Assembly (NCBI GenBank): GCA_965214055.1
Contig: OZ243931.1
Location: 1,054,001 to 1,118,000 of the forward strand
Length of the DNA: 64,000 nt
DNA from: WTGA01 sp965214055
GTDB taxonomy: Bacteria > Pseudomonadota > Gammaproteobacteria > Arenicellales > Poriferihabitantaceae
Reading direction: 5' to 3'
Of this stretch, positions 43,543 through 52,487 are shown in pieces. The notes beneath the pieces were generated by a model, which was given only the letters and a program-made list of their open reading frames with translations, searched no databases and had not been told where the DNA came from. The stretch's first letter is position 1. Every line of letters begins with the position of its first letter. The position numbers were made by a program, and so were the translations under genes.

Positions 43543-43944
43543 TTGCCCTGTCCATTTTACTCATTTTTCTCTTGTGGCGTTTGTATAAATCCACCTTGCC
43601 ATCCCATCGTGTTTTGGAACCCCCTTGATATTGAGTACCGGGAAGCCTGGACAAAGGCCGGAACACCCACATTCCCGGCGCATCCGGGGCCGATATACCG
43701 TACCACATTGGAGAGTGAGCCCCGCCGGGAGGGTCCAGTGATGACGCTGTTGGCAGGTCCGTCCCTTCCATTCAGTCCGGGGCACCAGACAACCCCGGGA
43801 AACCCGGCCGGATTGGCGAAACCAGCACGGTCAGGTCATGCCCGGATCCATGGACCATTTCCCCCGGACCATTTCCCCGGTAATCGGCCCCAGGCCTGGC
43901 CCCAGGCCGTTTCGCTCCACCCCCGCACACGGACTGCCGTCCCG
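43543..43944. other. 402-bp interval between ptsN and rapZ
   Basis: Many relatives have nothing or an hprK gene here. I find no HPr kinase motif and no other domain. The sequence is GC-rich with short internal repeats (CCCCAGGCC twice near 43892-43917). It may be the remains of a lost gene. Confidence 0.4.
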
Positions 43945-44406
43945 TCAGGGGGCGGCAAAAAGGTCATACAGTTCCTTGTGGGTACGGGTGGCCTGGACTG
44001 CAACGACAAAGCTGTCATCTTCAAATCGGGTCACCAGGCTTGCAAGCAGGTTGAGGTGCAATTCACTGGCTTCGATGGGCACCAGCAGACAAACAACGAG
44101 CCAGACGGGGACACCATCCGGCGCATCATAGTCAATTGGATTTTCCAGTGAAACGATGGCCATAATCGGGTCGACCAACCCGTCAAGCCTCCCATGAGGC
44201 ACTGCAATTCCTTTGCCAAGAGCTGTGCACCCAAGTCGCTCCCGGTCGTGAAGCGTGGTAAATATCTCTTCCTGGTCAATGTCCCTGTCCTGGTCTAATT
44301 CGACCCCTGAAATGAGTTCCGACAGGTACTCAAACAGACGCTTGCGACTGGTTATTTCCCGTTTAGAAACGACCAGTTCCGGCCGCAGAAAATGGATGCC
44401 TAGCAT
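43945..44406 (-). CDS. ptsN: Nitrogen regulatory PTS enzyme IIA
   Basis: EIIA-Ntr (153 aa), which receives phosphate from HPr and regulates potassium transport and other targets. The active-site His lies in GKGIAVPHGRLDGLVDPI, and LENPIDYDAPDGVPVWLVVC is a typical EIIA-Ntr block. The Met at 44406 fits the family N-terminus (LGIHFLRPELV); an in-frame Met at 44448 would add 14 residues. It lies between hpf and rapZ, as usual. Confidence 0.93.
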   Translation of the reverse strand: MLGIHFLRPELVVSKREITSRKRLFEYLSELISGVELDQDRDIDQEEIFTTLHDRERLGCTALGKGIAVPHGRLDGLVDPIMAIVSLENPIDYDAPDGVPVWLVVCLLVPIEASELHLNLLASLVTRFEDDSFVVAVQATRTHKELYDLFAAP

Positions 44407-44481
44407 TGAGGATGATATTTTTGACCGGGTTGGTGTGCCAGCAGGCACGGGGCTACAAAGAAACTCGATACTCGCTCCCCG

Positions 44482-44805
44482 TCATCCGGGGATCTTTTTT
44501 ATCGACTCGTCATTCCGGTAATGAGAGGTCAGTTTTTCCTTGTGTTTGATGACCTGCCTGTCCAGTTTATGGGCCATTGCGTCAATCGCAGTGTACATGT
44601 CTTCGGCTGTACTCGAAGCATGGATCATCGCACCTTTCGTGTTAACTGTTGCTTCCGCAACATGGCGGGTTTTTTCCACATGCAATACGACATTGGTATT
44701 GGTGACATGGTCGAAATACCGGGTAATTTTTTCTACTTTTTCTGAAACATGGTTGTGTAAGGATCGGGTGATCTCCATGTGTTGCCCAGTGATTGAAATT
44801 TGCAT
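44482..44805 (-). CDS. hpf: Short ribosome hibernation promoting factor
   Basis: A 107-aa protein of the HPF/YfiA family that binds the decoding region of the 30S subunit and favours 100S dimers in stationary phase. It starts MQISITGQHMEITRSLHNHV and has the ATVNTKGAMIHASSTAEDMY region with AIDAMAHKLDRQVIKHKEKL. The C-terminal dimerisation extension of long HPF is missing, so it is the short gammaproteobacterial form. The frame is open upstream but without similarity. In most relatives rpoN is directly upstream; it is absent here. Confidence 0.94.
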   Translation of the reverse strand: MQISITGQHMEITRSLHNHVSEKVEKITRYFDHVTNTNVVLHVEKTRHVAEATVNTKGAMIHASSTAEDMYTAIDAMAHKLDRQVIKHKEKLTSHYRNDESIKKIPG

Positions 44806-45400
44806 AAAACATACTCCCAGGTAAAGTGTTGTCGGTCTATGTACTAAAAAAAGAATCCGAAAATCCGGCATCAATGACTGGCGTATGACCCATTGCCGCC
44901 TTTCCGGGTATTGGGTGGAAAATGGAACCGTTGTTTTTTTGCAGTATTTTGCCATGGATTTTCGCCCCCCTGCACCTTGGTCCGGCAAAGGATCCCCGGC
45001 TCTCGATTCGGTTCCGACCAGGCTCACGAGAGGGGATTCCAGAGACTTCCTGTCCATTGCTTTCGCCGGCAACCCGCAAAATGCGTCCTGTGGTCATCAT
45101 CCTGCCTGCCCTCTGCGCCCACCGGCAGTCATTGCTTCCCGGGTTTCAGGCAAAGGAGCGATTTCGTGAACAGGGTGAATTGCAGTGTATAAGCCGATGC
45201 AGGGCAGTGATAACAGCCTGGTCGGCTGCAGAAATGATGGCATCACTGCTTCTGGCTTGGTTTGTAGGATTAACGATTGATTCATCAAATCATGAATGCA
45301 TCAAACCCGCATTTCGGGTTCCTGAAGATAGTTTACCCCAAAAGGGAATGACACTTTTGTGTGCTATACTTTCGGGCTTTAAAGTGATGGTTGTCCAACG
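44806..45400. other. 595-bp interval between lptB and hpf where rpoN is expected
   Basis: No RpoN motif (such as the RpoN box ARRTVAKYRE) is visible in any frame, and no other domain is recognised. A 6-bp hairpin (AACCCG/CGGGTT, 45304-45320) and the presumed hpf promoter lie in it. It appears to be a deletion scar or non-coding spacer. Confidence 0.55.
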
Positions 45401-46126
45401 TTACATTTCGAAGTCATGCCCCAGATAGGCTTCCCGGGCCTGTTCATCCGCCATAATCACCCCGGGATGTCCTGAAACCAGCACTTTTCCCTTGTGCAGA
45501 ATGTAGGCACGATCACAAATCCGCAGTGTTTCCCGAACATTGTGGTCGGTAATGAGCACACCGATTCCCCGGCTTTTCAGCATCTCAATGGTATGCCGGA
45601 TGTCCCGGACCGCGATGGGGTCAATGCCGGCGAATGGTTCATCAAGCAATATAAATGAGGGTTCAAGGGCCAAAGCCCGGGCAATTTCCACACGCCGTTT
45701 TTCACCGCCGGACAACTGAATCGTCAGCTTGTCCTTGAGATTGCGAATACCCAGTTCCCCGAGCAATCGGTCACAGATTTGATTTTGGGTTGATTTTCCG
45801 TGTTTCCCGGTGGCTTCCAATACCGCAAGGATGTTTTGCTCCGCGGTCAGTTTTCGAAAAACCGAGTGCTCCTGGGGCAGATAGCCAATTCCCTTTCTCG
45901 CTCGCTCATGCATCGGCAACTTCGTAATGTCTTCCTGATCAAGGGATATCACGCCTTTGTCACTGCGAACCAGTCCGACCATCATGTCAAAACAGGTGGT
46001 TTTACCTGCGCCGTTGGCCCCCAGCAATCCCACAATTTCCTTGCTCGCCACCACCACATTCACATTGTTGACAATGGTGGTTCTCCTGTAGCGCTTGAAC
46101 AGGCCCTTGGCGGACAGTATTCTCAT
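45401..46126 (-). CDS. lptB: LPS export ABC transporter ATP-binding protein LptB
   Basis: The cytoplasmic ATPase (241 aa) that drives LPS extraction from the inner membrane by LptFG. Walker A is GANGAGKTT, the signature LSGGEKRRVEIARAL, and Walker B with the LptB-specific LLDEPFAGIDPIAV. The switch His is in VLITDHNVRETL. It follows lptA after 69 bp; in this genome the next gene is hpf rather than rpoN. Confidence 0.97.
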   Translation of the reverse strand: MRILSAKGLFKRYRRTTIVNNVNVVVASKEIVGLLGANGAGKTTCFDMMVGLVRSDKGVISLDQEDITKLPMHERARKGIGYLPQEHSVFRKLTAEQNILAVLEATGKHGKSTQNQICDRLLGELGIRNLKDKLTIQLSGGEKRRVEIARALALEPSFILLDEPFAGIDPIAVRDIRHTIEMLKSRGIGVLITDHNVRETLRICDRAYILHKGKVLVSGHPGVIMADEQAREAYLGHDFEM

Positions 46127-46195
46127 GGGTGGCGGGGTTTTCCGGCAGAGAAGGAGTCCGTGGTTCTGGGAATTGACTCCACCAGCATCTTTTTT

Positions 46196-46735
46196 TTATT
46201 CGGCGTTTTTCTTGCGCGGTTGTAGCACAATCCCGGGGCGGCTGCTTTCATCGGATTCTTCCGTTCCCTGTCCACGTAGTGACCCCTCCCCTTTGACATT
46301 GGTTTTTTCGGTCACCATGTCATAGACAATCGTCTTGCCCGTCATGGTCATTCCACCCTGAATTATTTTTGCCTGTGTACTCAAGGTGATAACCTGTTCC
46401 ACCTGGTCCATGGTGATTTTGATTGCCGTGCCCACCACCTCTTCCGTATGTCCTTCCGGCAACTGCTTGTATCGGCCGGGATTTCCCAGACAGATGGCCT
46501 GTTCAATCCTTTCATTTTCATCCAGATATGTCGTCAACTCCTCACAATTCAGTCGCAAAGTGCCTTGGCTAAACTCCACATTCCCACGGTAGGTCCGTAT
46601 CCCGGAAGAAAAATCTATTTCAAATTCATCGGCATACAGGGTGGCGGGTTGTTCTACATCGTCCTGCAACGAGTGGGCAGATGGAATCAAACACCCCAGT
46701 AAAAGCATGGTCACCACCCTTTTCAACATTTTCAA
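46196..46735 (-). CDS. lptA: LPS transport periplasmic protein LptA
   Basis: A 179-aa OstA-domain protein bridging inner and outer membranes for LPS transport. A signal peptide (RVVTMLLLGCLIPSAHS) precedes the beta-jellyroll region (ATLYADEFEIDFSSGIRTYR, GNVEFSQGTLRLNCEEL). The C-terminus is polar and basic. It overlaps lptC by four bases, so both are translated from one message. Confidence 0.93.
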   Translation of the reverse strand: MKMLKRVVTMLLLGCLIPSAHSLQDDVEQPATLYADEFEIDFSSGIRTYRGNVEFSQGTLRLNCEELTTYLDENERIEQAICLGNPGRYKQLPEGHTEEVVGTAIKITMDQVEQVITLSTQAKIIQGGMTMTGKTIVYDMVTEKTNVKGEGSLRGQGTEESDESSRPGIVLQPRKKNAE

Positions 46736-47175
46736 CCCCTGTTTTCTTTAAGATGAATGGTCATTTTCTTACCGGTGGCCAACAGTTCAGAGTGAACGGA
46801 CCTACCCTGCAGGACCCGTACATTCCCGGTAAGCAATATCGTCGACCGGTTGTTGTACAACCACCCTGAATCAGCATAAACATGCCTCAAACCGGTTGCA
46901 AGGTTGTGCTGGATGATCTGGGGATTGTCCAGCAAAGCCCGGTCACCTTCCGGATAATGCACCAGCCTGTCTGCGATGACCTGGTATTTCTTTCCGGCCT
47001 TGTCCATCCCCGTGGAAATAAAATTGTTGATGTAATAGTCCGGATCATTCTTCTCCAGCACGACGCTCCTTTCGTTCTCGTCTTCGTCCTGCAAAACCTC
47101 AAACTGCATCCATACCGTCAGTGCTGCAAGGACAAAGAAGAAGACTCCAATGGCGATATTGTCCTTGTTGACCAT
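46732..47175 (-). CDS. lptC: LPS export protein LptC
   Basis: A bitopic inner-membrane protein (147 aa) that receives LPS from LptBFG and passes it to LptA. One N-terminal anchor (IAIGVFFFVLAALTVWMQF) is followed by a single OstA-like periplasmic domain (DPDYYINNFISTGMDKAGKK and YADSGWLYNNRSTILLTGNV). It sits between kdsD and lptA; kdsC, normally between kdsD and lptC, is missing. Confidence 0.92.
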   Translation of the reverse strand: MVNKDNIAIGVFFFVLAALTVWMQFEVLQDEDENERSVVLEKNDPDYYINNFISTGMDKAGKKYQVIADRLVHYPEGDRALLDNPQIIQHNLATGLRHVYADSGWLYNNRSTILLTGNVRVLQGRSVHSELLATGKKMTIHLKENRG

Positions 47176-47192
47176 CTGTCGACCCGTGATGA

Positions 47193-48194
47193 TTAAATCA
47201 CCCCTGCGCGCAACAAGTCATGGGTATTCAGGGCCCCCACAACCTCTTGGTTTTCATCCACAACAAAAATACTGTTAATGGCATGGGGACCATGTTGTGC
47301 ATGGTCGCGCATGGTTCGTACAATGTCTTCTGCCAGGGTATCGGGACGAATGGTATAGGGGTGGGTGTTCATAAGATCACTCGCCTTGCTCCGGTAGATA
47401 TCGACTTTATTGCCAAGTGCCCTGCGCAGGTCCCCGTCGGTAAACATTCCCAACAGCTTCCCGTTCTGACTCACCACTCCAACCATTCCCAGGGACTTGG
47501 ATGTCATTTCCAGCAGCAGGGCAGACATGGTTGCCTCTTCATTGACCAGAGGCAAATCCTTCCCGGTGTGCATCAAATCCCTGGCAAACAGCAACAGTCG
47601 CTTACCCAGCATACCACCGGGGTGTGTTCTGGCAAAATCCTGTGCAGTGAATCCCCGCATGCGCTGTACCACTACCGCCAGTGCATCCCCCATGACAAGG
47701 GTCGCGGTGGTGCTGGCCGTGGGTGCAAGATTGTTCGAACACGCTTCCTGGTCCACACTGACATCAATACAGGCATCCGACTGCCCGGCGAGGCTGGACC
47801 CGAGATTGCCGGTCAGGGTAATAAGGCCAATACCAATTCGCTTCACGATGGGCAAAATCGTGATGACCTCGGCGGTTTCACCGGAGTTCGAAATGGCGAT
47901 GACCAGATCCTCCGTGGTGATCATCCCAAGGTCCCCGTGGCTGGCTTCTCCAGGATGCACAAAAAATGCGGGGGTCCCGGTGCTCGCCAGGGTAGACGCG
48001 ATTTTTCCACCGATGTGCCCGGATTTTCCCATACCCGTTACCACCACCCTGCCCCGGCACCCAAGAATCATTGTACAGGCTCGATCAAAATTGTCGTCCA
48101 GTTGACCCGACAACGCCGACACAGCCGACGCTTCAATCTGAATCACAGCTTGTGCATGCCGTCTGGCGTCAGTGGTGGAGTGGATATCTGTCAT
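47193..48194 (-). CDS. kdsD: D-arabinose 5-phosphate isomerase
   Basis: Converts ribulose 5-phosphate to arabinose 5-phosphate, the first step of KDO synthesis. The SIS domain holds GRVVVTGMGKSGHIGGKIAS and the catalytic region FFVHPGEASHGDLGMI. Two CBS domains follow, with LGMFTDGDLRRALGNKV in the first. The Met at 48194 is preferred because the frame upstream has no homology; a Met at 48206 is also possible. A TATACT hexamer on the minus strand (48216-48221) may be the -10 box of the kdsD-lptCAB transcript. Confidence 0.95.
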   Translation of the reverse strand: MTDIHSTTDARRHAQAVIQIEASAVSALSGQLDDNFDRACTMILGCRGRVVVTGMGKSGHIGGKIASTLASTGTPAFFVHPGEASHGDLGMITTEDLVIAISNSGETAEVITILPIVKRIGIGLITLTGNLGSSLAGQSDACIDVSVDQEACSNNLAPTASTTATLVMGDALAVVVQRMRGFTAQDFARTHPGGMLGKRLLLFARDLMHTGKDLPLVNEEATMSALLLEMTSKSLGMVGVVSQNGKLLGMFTDGDLRRALGNKVDIYRSKASDLMNTHPYTIRPDTLAEDIVRTMRDHAQHGPHAINSIFVVDENQEVVGALNTHDLLRAGVI

Positions 48195-48383
48195 GATTGC
48201 AATCATTGACCGTACAGTATAACAAATCGGAGGGGCCGCAGAACCTCTGAGTCTTGTCCGATATGAACCCAGGCTTCCGGTTGTCGGGAACCTTGCAATG
48301 ACCCCTGCCCTGCAGGGAGTGGATGACGGCACGGCTGATGCCGGCACAACGGGAATGGCTGTGATGACAAAACCGGAATCCGC

Positions 48384-49610
48384 CTATCGTCTAAGCAGGA
48401 CCTGCATCCGGATGTCCGGATTGGTCAGGTCGTCTACAGACCATGCTTTCCCGGCCTGCATGAGACGTTTTGCCACCCGGAGTTCCCGTGTATTGTTGAC
48501 GGAAACTGCACCAATGATTCGACCTTCCTGGAGATACATCCTGAGAAAGGCGGTTTCACCGGCTTTTTGCCGGGTCGCGGTTTCATCCCAATTTTCCGGC
48601 ATGCCAATCATCTGGATGTTCGCATCATGCTGGTCTGACCAAAACCAGGGAATTGAGTCATGGGCGACCCCTTTTCCCAGCATGGATTTTCCTGCGGCAA
48701 TTCCCTGGTTCTGGGCATTTTCCCATGATTCCAGGCGAATCCGGCGACCCATCCAGGGACTGGGATGATTGGCCACATCCCCGGCAGAAAATATATCGGG
48801 GTCTGAGGTGCGGCAATGGTCATCGACGAGGATCCCGTTATTCACCCGGATTCCCGCGGATTCCGCCAACTCGGTATTGGCCAACACACCAATGCCGGCA
48901 ACGGCAGTGGTACAGTGGATGATTTCACCATTTGACAGTACCGCGCGCTCAAGCCTGCCGGACCCCTCAAATCTTTCCACCCCGGTCTGTAGCTTCACCT
49001 GCACCCCATGCTCTTGATGGAATCCCAGCATCCACTGGCTGATATCAGGTGGCACGGCCCGTGCACAAAGACGGTCAGCCATCTCAGCCACTACGGGCCG
49101 ACAGTTGAGCTGGACAAGGGTGGCCGCCACTTCCAAGCCGATCCACCCACCACCAATAACCAGTACCGTTGACCCCTCCCGGATCTCATTTCGAATGGCC
49201 AGCGCATCGTCAATGGTGCGCAAGTAGTGGATACCTGCCAGGCCAGCCCCCTCCACGGGCAGCAACCGGGGCCGTGCACCGGTGGCAATGGCCAACCGGT
49301 GATACCCCAGCAATTCACCGTTATCCAGCGTGATTTGCCTGGCCGCCCTGTGAATGGCCGTCACGCACCGGCCAGACAGCGCTTCGATTTCCAGCGTATC
49401 ATAAGACTCCGGGGGCCATAGCCGGGTGCTTTCCATGGTGGCTGCGCCGAGCAGGGCCCCCTTGGACAGCGGCGGGCGCTCATAGGGGAGATGCCTTTCT
49501 TCACCGATTAATACAATTCGCCCCTCGAACCCTTCCATGCGGACGGTTCTGGCGATCCAGCCGCCAGCCTGGCCGGCACCAATGATGATGAATGTTTGTG
49601 TCTCCTTCAT
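48384..49610 (-). CDS. FAD-dependent pyridine nucleotide ferredoxin reductase
   Basis: A 408-aa reductase of the type that feeds electrons from NAD(P)H to [2Fe-2S] ferredoxins. FAD binding at the N-terminus is TFIIIGAGQAGGWIART with the RPPLSKGAL motif. The NAD(P)H site is VLVIGGGWIGLEVAATL, and the second FAD motif is DIFSAGDVANHP; a reductase C-terminal domain follows. The start at 49610 excludes a 26-residue polar extension. It is divergent from a thioredoxin-like ferredoxin gene about 420 bp away, which may be its partner. The terminal oxygenase or other acceptor is not in the window. Confidence 0.88.
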   Translation of the reverse strand: MKETQTFIIIGAGQAGGWIARTVRMEGFEGRIVLIGEERHLPYERPPLSKGALLGAATMESTRLWPPESYDTLEIEALSGRCVTAIHRAARQITLDNGELLGYHRLAIATGARPRLLPVEGAGLAGIHYLRTIDDALAIRNEIREGSTVLVIGGGWIGLEVAATLVQLNCRPVVAEMADRLCARAVPPDISQWMLGFHQEHGVQVKLQTGVERFEGSGRLERAVLSNGEIIHCTTAVAGIGVLANTELAESAGIRVNNGILVDDHCRTSDPDIFSAGDVANHPSPWMGRRIRLESWENAQNQGIAAGKSMLGKGVAHDSIPWFWSDQHDANIQMIGMPENWDETATRQKAGETAFLRMYLQEGRIIGAVSVNNTRELRVAKRLMQAGKAWSVDDLTNPDIRMQVLLRR

Positions 49611-50029
49611 TCGCAATGCTCCACCTGGTGGTTTGTCGGATTCCGGAACAGCCCCTGACGTTTCAGACAACCGCCTGTCAGACTTCACGCCTGGGCAACG
49701 ATGGCAGAAACCGGGAGCACTGATCCCCCCGCATCCATCCCGGTGTCCATGGTCCGCCCCGGGGCATAACCGGACATGTCCCGGGATGGGCCCTTGCAGG
49801 CGGGCTCCCCGCTTCTGTAGGCTGAATACTAAAACAGGTATTGTGAATGTTCAATTGAAACCGGACGCGCATTCCGTTGTGACCATCGCCAATACTTCGA
49901 CAATACGTGATAATAGGCACGATACCGCACTGTACAGATTTTTTGTTCCGTCTATCATACGCGCTGACGTGTTGGCGGACAGTGGTATTTGAATTCAACC
50001 TCACTACAATACCCTTGAGGGGACAACCG
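49611..50029. other. Divergent intergenic region between reductase and ferredoxin genes
   Basis: 419 bp without a convincing gene. It should hold both promoters, but I could not assign hexamers with confidence. A GAGGGG ribosome-binding site lies just before the ferredoxin start. Confidence 0.4.
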
Positions 50030-50434
50030 ATGACTTATGAAGCACGCCGGGCCGCCAACCGTAACAAATTCCTTGCGAATGTGGTGGACGAGCTGAAGAT
50101 CGGTCAGATACAACGGCATATCTTCCTGTGCTGTGACCAGACCAAACCAAAATGTTCCCTGCAGGACAAAAGTCTGGAATCGTGGAATTATCTGAAATCC
50201 CGGCTCAATGAACTTGGACTGGTTGAAAAGGGAGTGGTTTTCCGCACCAAGGCCAATTGCCTGCGGGTCTGTACACAGGGTCCCATTGCCGTGGTCTATC
50301 CTGAAGGGGTCTGGTACCGTTCCTGTACCCCCGAGGTCCTCGAAAGAATCATCCAGGACCACCTGATCCGGGGCCAGCGGGTGGATGAGTTTGCATTCAT
50401 GACCCATCCCCTGTCTCCCCCGGCTGCACAGTAG
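50030..50434 (+). CDS. Thioredoxin-like [2Fe-2S] ferredoxin
   Basis: A 134-aa protein of the thioredoxin-fold ferredoxin family. The cluster ligands appear as HIFLCCDQTKPKC near residues 31-43 and as TKANCLRVCTQGP near residues 79-91, which is the two-plus-two Cys arrangement of this group. The rest (AVVYPEGVWYRSCTPEVLER) matches the family. It is preceded by a GAGGGG Shine-Dalgarno motif. It may be the electron acceptor of the divergent reductase; this is inferred from proximity. Confidence 0.9.
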   Translation: MTYEARRAANRNKFLANVVDELKIGQIQRHIFLCCDQTKPKCSLQDKSLESWNYLKSRLNELGLVEKGVVFRTKANCLRVCTQGPIAVVYPEGVWYRSCTPEVLERIIQDHLIRGQRVDEFAFMTHPLSPPAAQ

Positions 50435-50607
50435 AGGGTCCGGGCCCTTTCAGCCCCCGAGTTAACACGGTAAATTTATTTTCCGTCTTTCCTGGACGGG
50501 GTGGTCAGGGTTGGGGAGGGAGCCCGAGCCAGCGAAGATGGCTCAAGCTATAGCGGGGAGACGGGTCCCGTTCGAAATCCTGCGTCGCACACGGTGAGGT
50601 CCCCCCA

Positions 50608-50771
50608 TCATCCCGATCCGTCGGTGGAGTGGGCGGCATCCCAGGCGGCAATGGTCTGTACGCTTTCCTGATAGATGCGCCAGGCCTGCCAAATCTTTTC
50701 GGTCCCCGGCAGCGGCTGGCGCTTGCTCGGAAGGAACCCGACCAATCGGCCCAGATCGATCACCAGGGCGC
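50608..50771 (-). pseudogene. Transposase C-terminal fragment (IS4-like)
   Basis: A minus-strand frame reads LVIDLGRLVGFLPSKRQPLP, then KIWQAWRIYQESVQTIAAWD, and stops at 50608. The GRL.GF...R....PG....W.GW pattern resembles the C-terminus of IS4-type transposases, from memory. There is no start, no DDE domain and no terminal repeat, so it is a relic. It is joined in a different frame to an NYN-domain fragment. Confidence 0.5.
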
Positions 50772-50920
50772 ACAATCGTAGTAAAGGACACGAAGGAGAA
50801 GCTCGTCCTTTCGACGCATGCTTTGGCAACAGCCTCAATATAGTCGGGGCTGTACTGCTGACCAGCCTGTTTGACCAATACTCGAAGATGGCCGCCTCTA
50901 TCATTATCGCTGTCTTCAAG
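50766..50920 (-). pseudogene. NYN-domain protein fragment with frameshift
   Basis: A minus-strand frame reads NDRGGHLRVLVKQAGQQYSP then DYIEAVAKACV, and after a frameshift KDELLLRVLYYDCAP. This resembles the N-terminal part of NYN (PIN-like RNase) proteins, where YYDCAP is a recognisable strand. The gene then breaks off into transposase-like sequence, so it appears to be a truncated pseudogene. Family assignment is from memory. Confidence 0.45.
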
Positions 50921-50921
50921 T

Positions 50922-51006
50922 AAAAAGACCTCCCAAGGTTTACACCCGGGGAGGTCTGCGTATAGATGCCCGCCTACGGGCGTTAGCGGATAGTAACGGC
51001 TAATGC
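50922..51006 (-). ncRNA. Candidate structured RNA with three hairpins and a terminator
   Basis: On the minus strand three stems follow one another: GCATTAGC/GCTAACGC-type (50981-51006, imperfect), GCCCG/CGGGC with a TAGG loop (50968-50981), and AGACCTCCC/GGGAGGTCT (50926-50957) followed by TTTTT. The last is a good Rho-independent terminator. The array lies directly ahead of the decayed NYN fragment. It may be a conserved leader/regulatory RNA of that gene or an independent small RNA; I do not recognise a known family. Confidence 0.4.
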
Positions 51007-51122
51007 TACTCCATTTTCCTACAGCTGCCCATAATTTTTGGCTTTTTTGTTAGGAGGACACGATCCGAAACGGAAAATCGATTCTTTTTTTGCGGTCGGC
51101 TGGAAGTAAGGGGCCCCGGCAC

Positions 51123-51194
51123 TCAAGCGTTCAGTACTCGATTCAGGTTCATTCGGGTGACGCCAAAGTGATTGGTCACTTCGGTCTTGGTCAT
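51123..51194 (-). CDS. 23-codon ORF coupled to the K+ channel gene, HTH-like
   Basis: Its ATG overlaps the kch stop codon (ATGA). The peptide MTKTEVTNHFGVTRMNLNRV plus three residues looks like the recognition half of a helix-turn-helix. It is too short to be a complete DNA-binding domain, so it may be the remnant of a regulator gene or chance. Confidence 0.25.
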   Translation of the reverse strand: MTKTEVTNHFGVTRMNLNRVLNA

Positions 51195-51934
51195 CCGGAC
51201 TCCGATTCCCTGGATTCCCTGTCCTTGCGCTCCTTCTCTTCTTCTTTTTCCTGGCTTCGAACCTGGGTAAGCGCTGAAGAAATGATCCCTGCCGGTGCAG
51301 CCACGATGCCCAACCCGAAAATCAGCACAATGAACGTGAACAGCTTTCCACCCATTGTCACGGGATAAATGTCACCGTACCCCACGGTGGTCAGCGACGC
51401 AACGGCCCACCACATCCCATCGAATACCGACACAAAATTCTCCGGTTGTGCCCGGCTTTCAAAAATATATACGCCAACGGCGGCCAGATACAGCAATACA
51501 AGGGTTGCCAGCAAAAAGACCACCACTTCCCCCTTTGCGATGGCAAAAGCCTTGCCAAGACGGATCATCGCGACACTGTATCTCGTCAGTTTGACAATTC
51601 TCAAGACACGAAGTGCACGAATAACGTACAGGTCAACGCCGAGAAAAACCAGGTAGAACGGAAGAATGGCCATCAGGTCGATAAACCCGTAAAAACTGAA
51701 AATATAGGAGGTTTTCTTTTCCGCGGTGAAAATGCGCAGAACATATTCAATGGTGAACAGAATGGAAATGACGATTTCGGAATAATGCAGGTATTCGCGC
51801 TGCTCATCCGTCAAACCCGGCAATGTCTCCAGAGAAAAGGTGAACAGGGAAAGTATGATCAAAAAGAAGATGAAACCGTCAAACACACGGCCGGCAACGG
51901 TATCATTGTTGTTCACAATTTCTGAAATGCTCAT
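51191..51934 (-). CDS. Voltage-gated potassium channel (Kv-like ion transport protein)
   Basis: A 247-aa six-helix ion channel. The selectivity filter TVGYGDIYPV lies between the last two helices, and an S4-like voltage sensor carries regularly spaced arginines (VIRALRVLRIVKLTRYS). The C-terminal tail is short, with a highly charged coiled-coil-like end (RSQEKEEEKERKDRESRE); no RCK/TrkA domain is present. It acts in the inner membrane. It lies alone, flanked by decayed sequence on one side and by the defence-type operon on the other. Confidence 0.92.
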   Translation of the reverse strand: MSISEIVNNNDTVAGRVFDGFIFFLIILSLFTFSLETLPGLTDEQREYLHYSEIVISILFTIEYVLRIFTAEKKTSYIFSFYGFIDLMAILPFYLVFLGVDLYVIRALRVLRIVKLTRYSVAMIRLGKAFAIAKGEVVVFLLATLVLLYLAAVGVYIFESRAQPENFVSVFDGMWWAVASLTTVGYGDIYPVTMGGKLFTFIVLIFGLGIVAAPAGIISSALTQVRSQEKEEEKERKDRESRESESG

Positions 51935-52487
51935 CTTTTCGCTCTTTTCGCTGTCACGGAAATTTTTATGTCCGGGGGTTGCATTGTCGGCTCAAGAAGG
52001 AGAAATCGGGGAGTACCACGGGAAGGGAATCAGACGGAGAAAGGAACGAAAACCAACGATCATCTGACTTTGATCGTGCTTTGCTTTGCTTTGCGGAATT
52101 TCCACAACAACTATTCATACAGTGGCCTGTCGCATTATTATTATTACTCCCAACCTGAGGTAAAGTGCCCAGATTTCCTTCGGGACCGGGTTGGATCTTG
52201 GCCATGATTGACGGTAGTTCGGTCCGCTCCCCAACGTGTCAATCTGTGAATTCGCGCTTTCCTGGATGCCACCAACACCGGGACAGATTCCCATTGGTTT
52301 TGGATTTGTCCATCCACCACGCACACCACCTCCGACCCTCCCGGCCGTATGCTGAAAGATATTACCACAGCGGCAGCCGATTTGACACCTGAAGAGTTTG
52401 TGCAACCCAGGATGATCCCACGCTAATTTTGTTCGATTTTTCCTGGGTTTGTTTTTCGGCGCGCATTTTCTGCCCTGTAGTGACATT
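51935..52487. other. Left margin of the DISARM-like island
   Basis: About 550 bp with no convincing gene. It contains an ATT trinucleotide run and a TTTGC pentamer repeated three times near 52076-52092. The kch promoter must be at the low-coordinate end. No integrase, tRNA or direct repeat marking an insertion site was found. Confidence 0.45.

Noticed and set aside
47220..48209. 329-codon plus-strand frame opposite kdsD
   Set aside because: kdsD SIS and CBS motifs are intact on the other strand; the frame has no domain.
50521..50610. tRNA-like TTCGAAATCC segment
   Set aside because: No acceptor stem or anticodon arm can be folded around it; not a tRNA.
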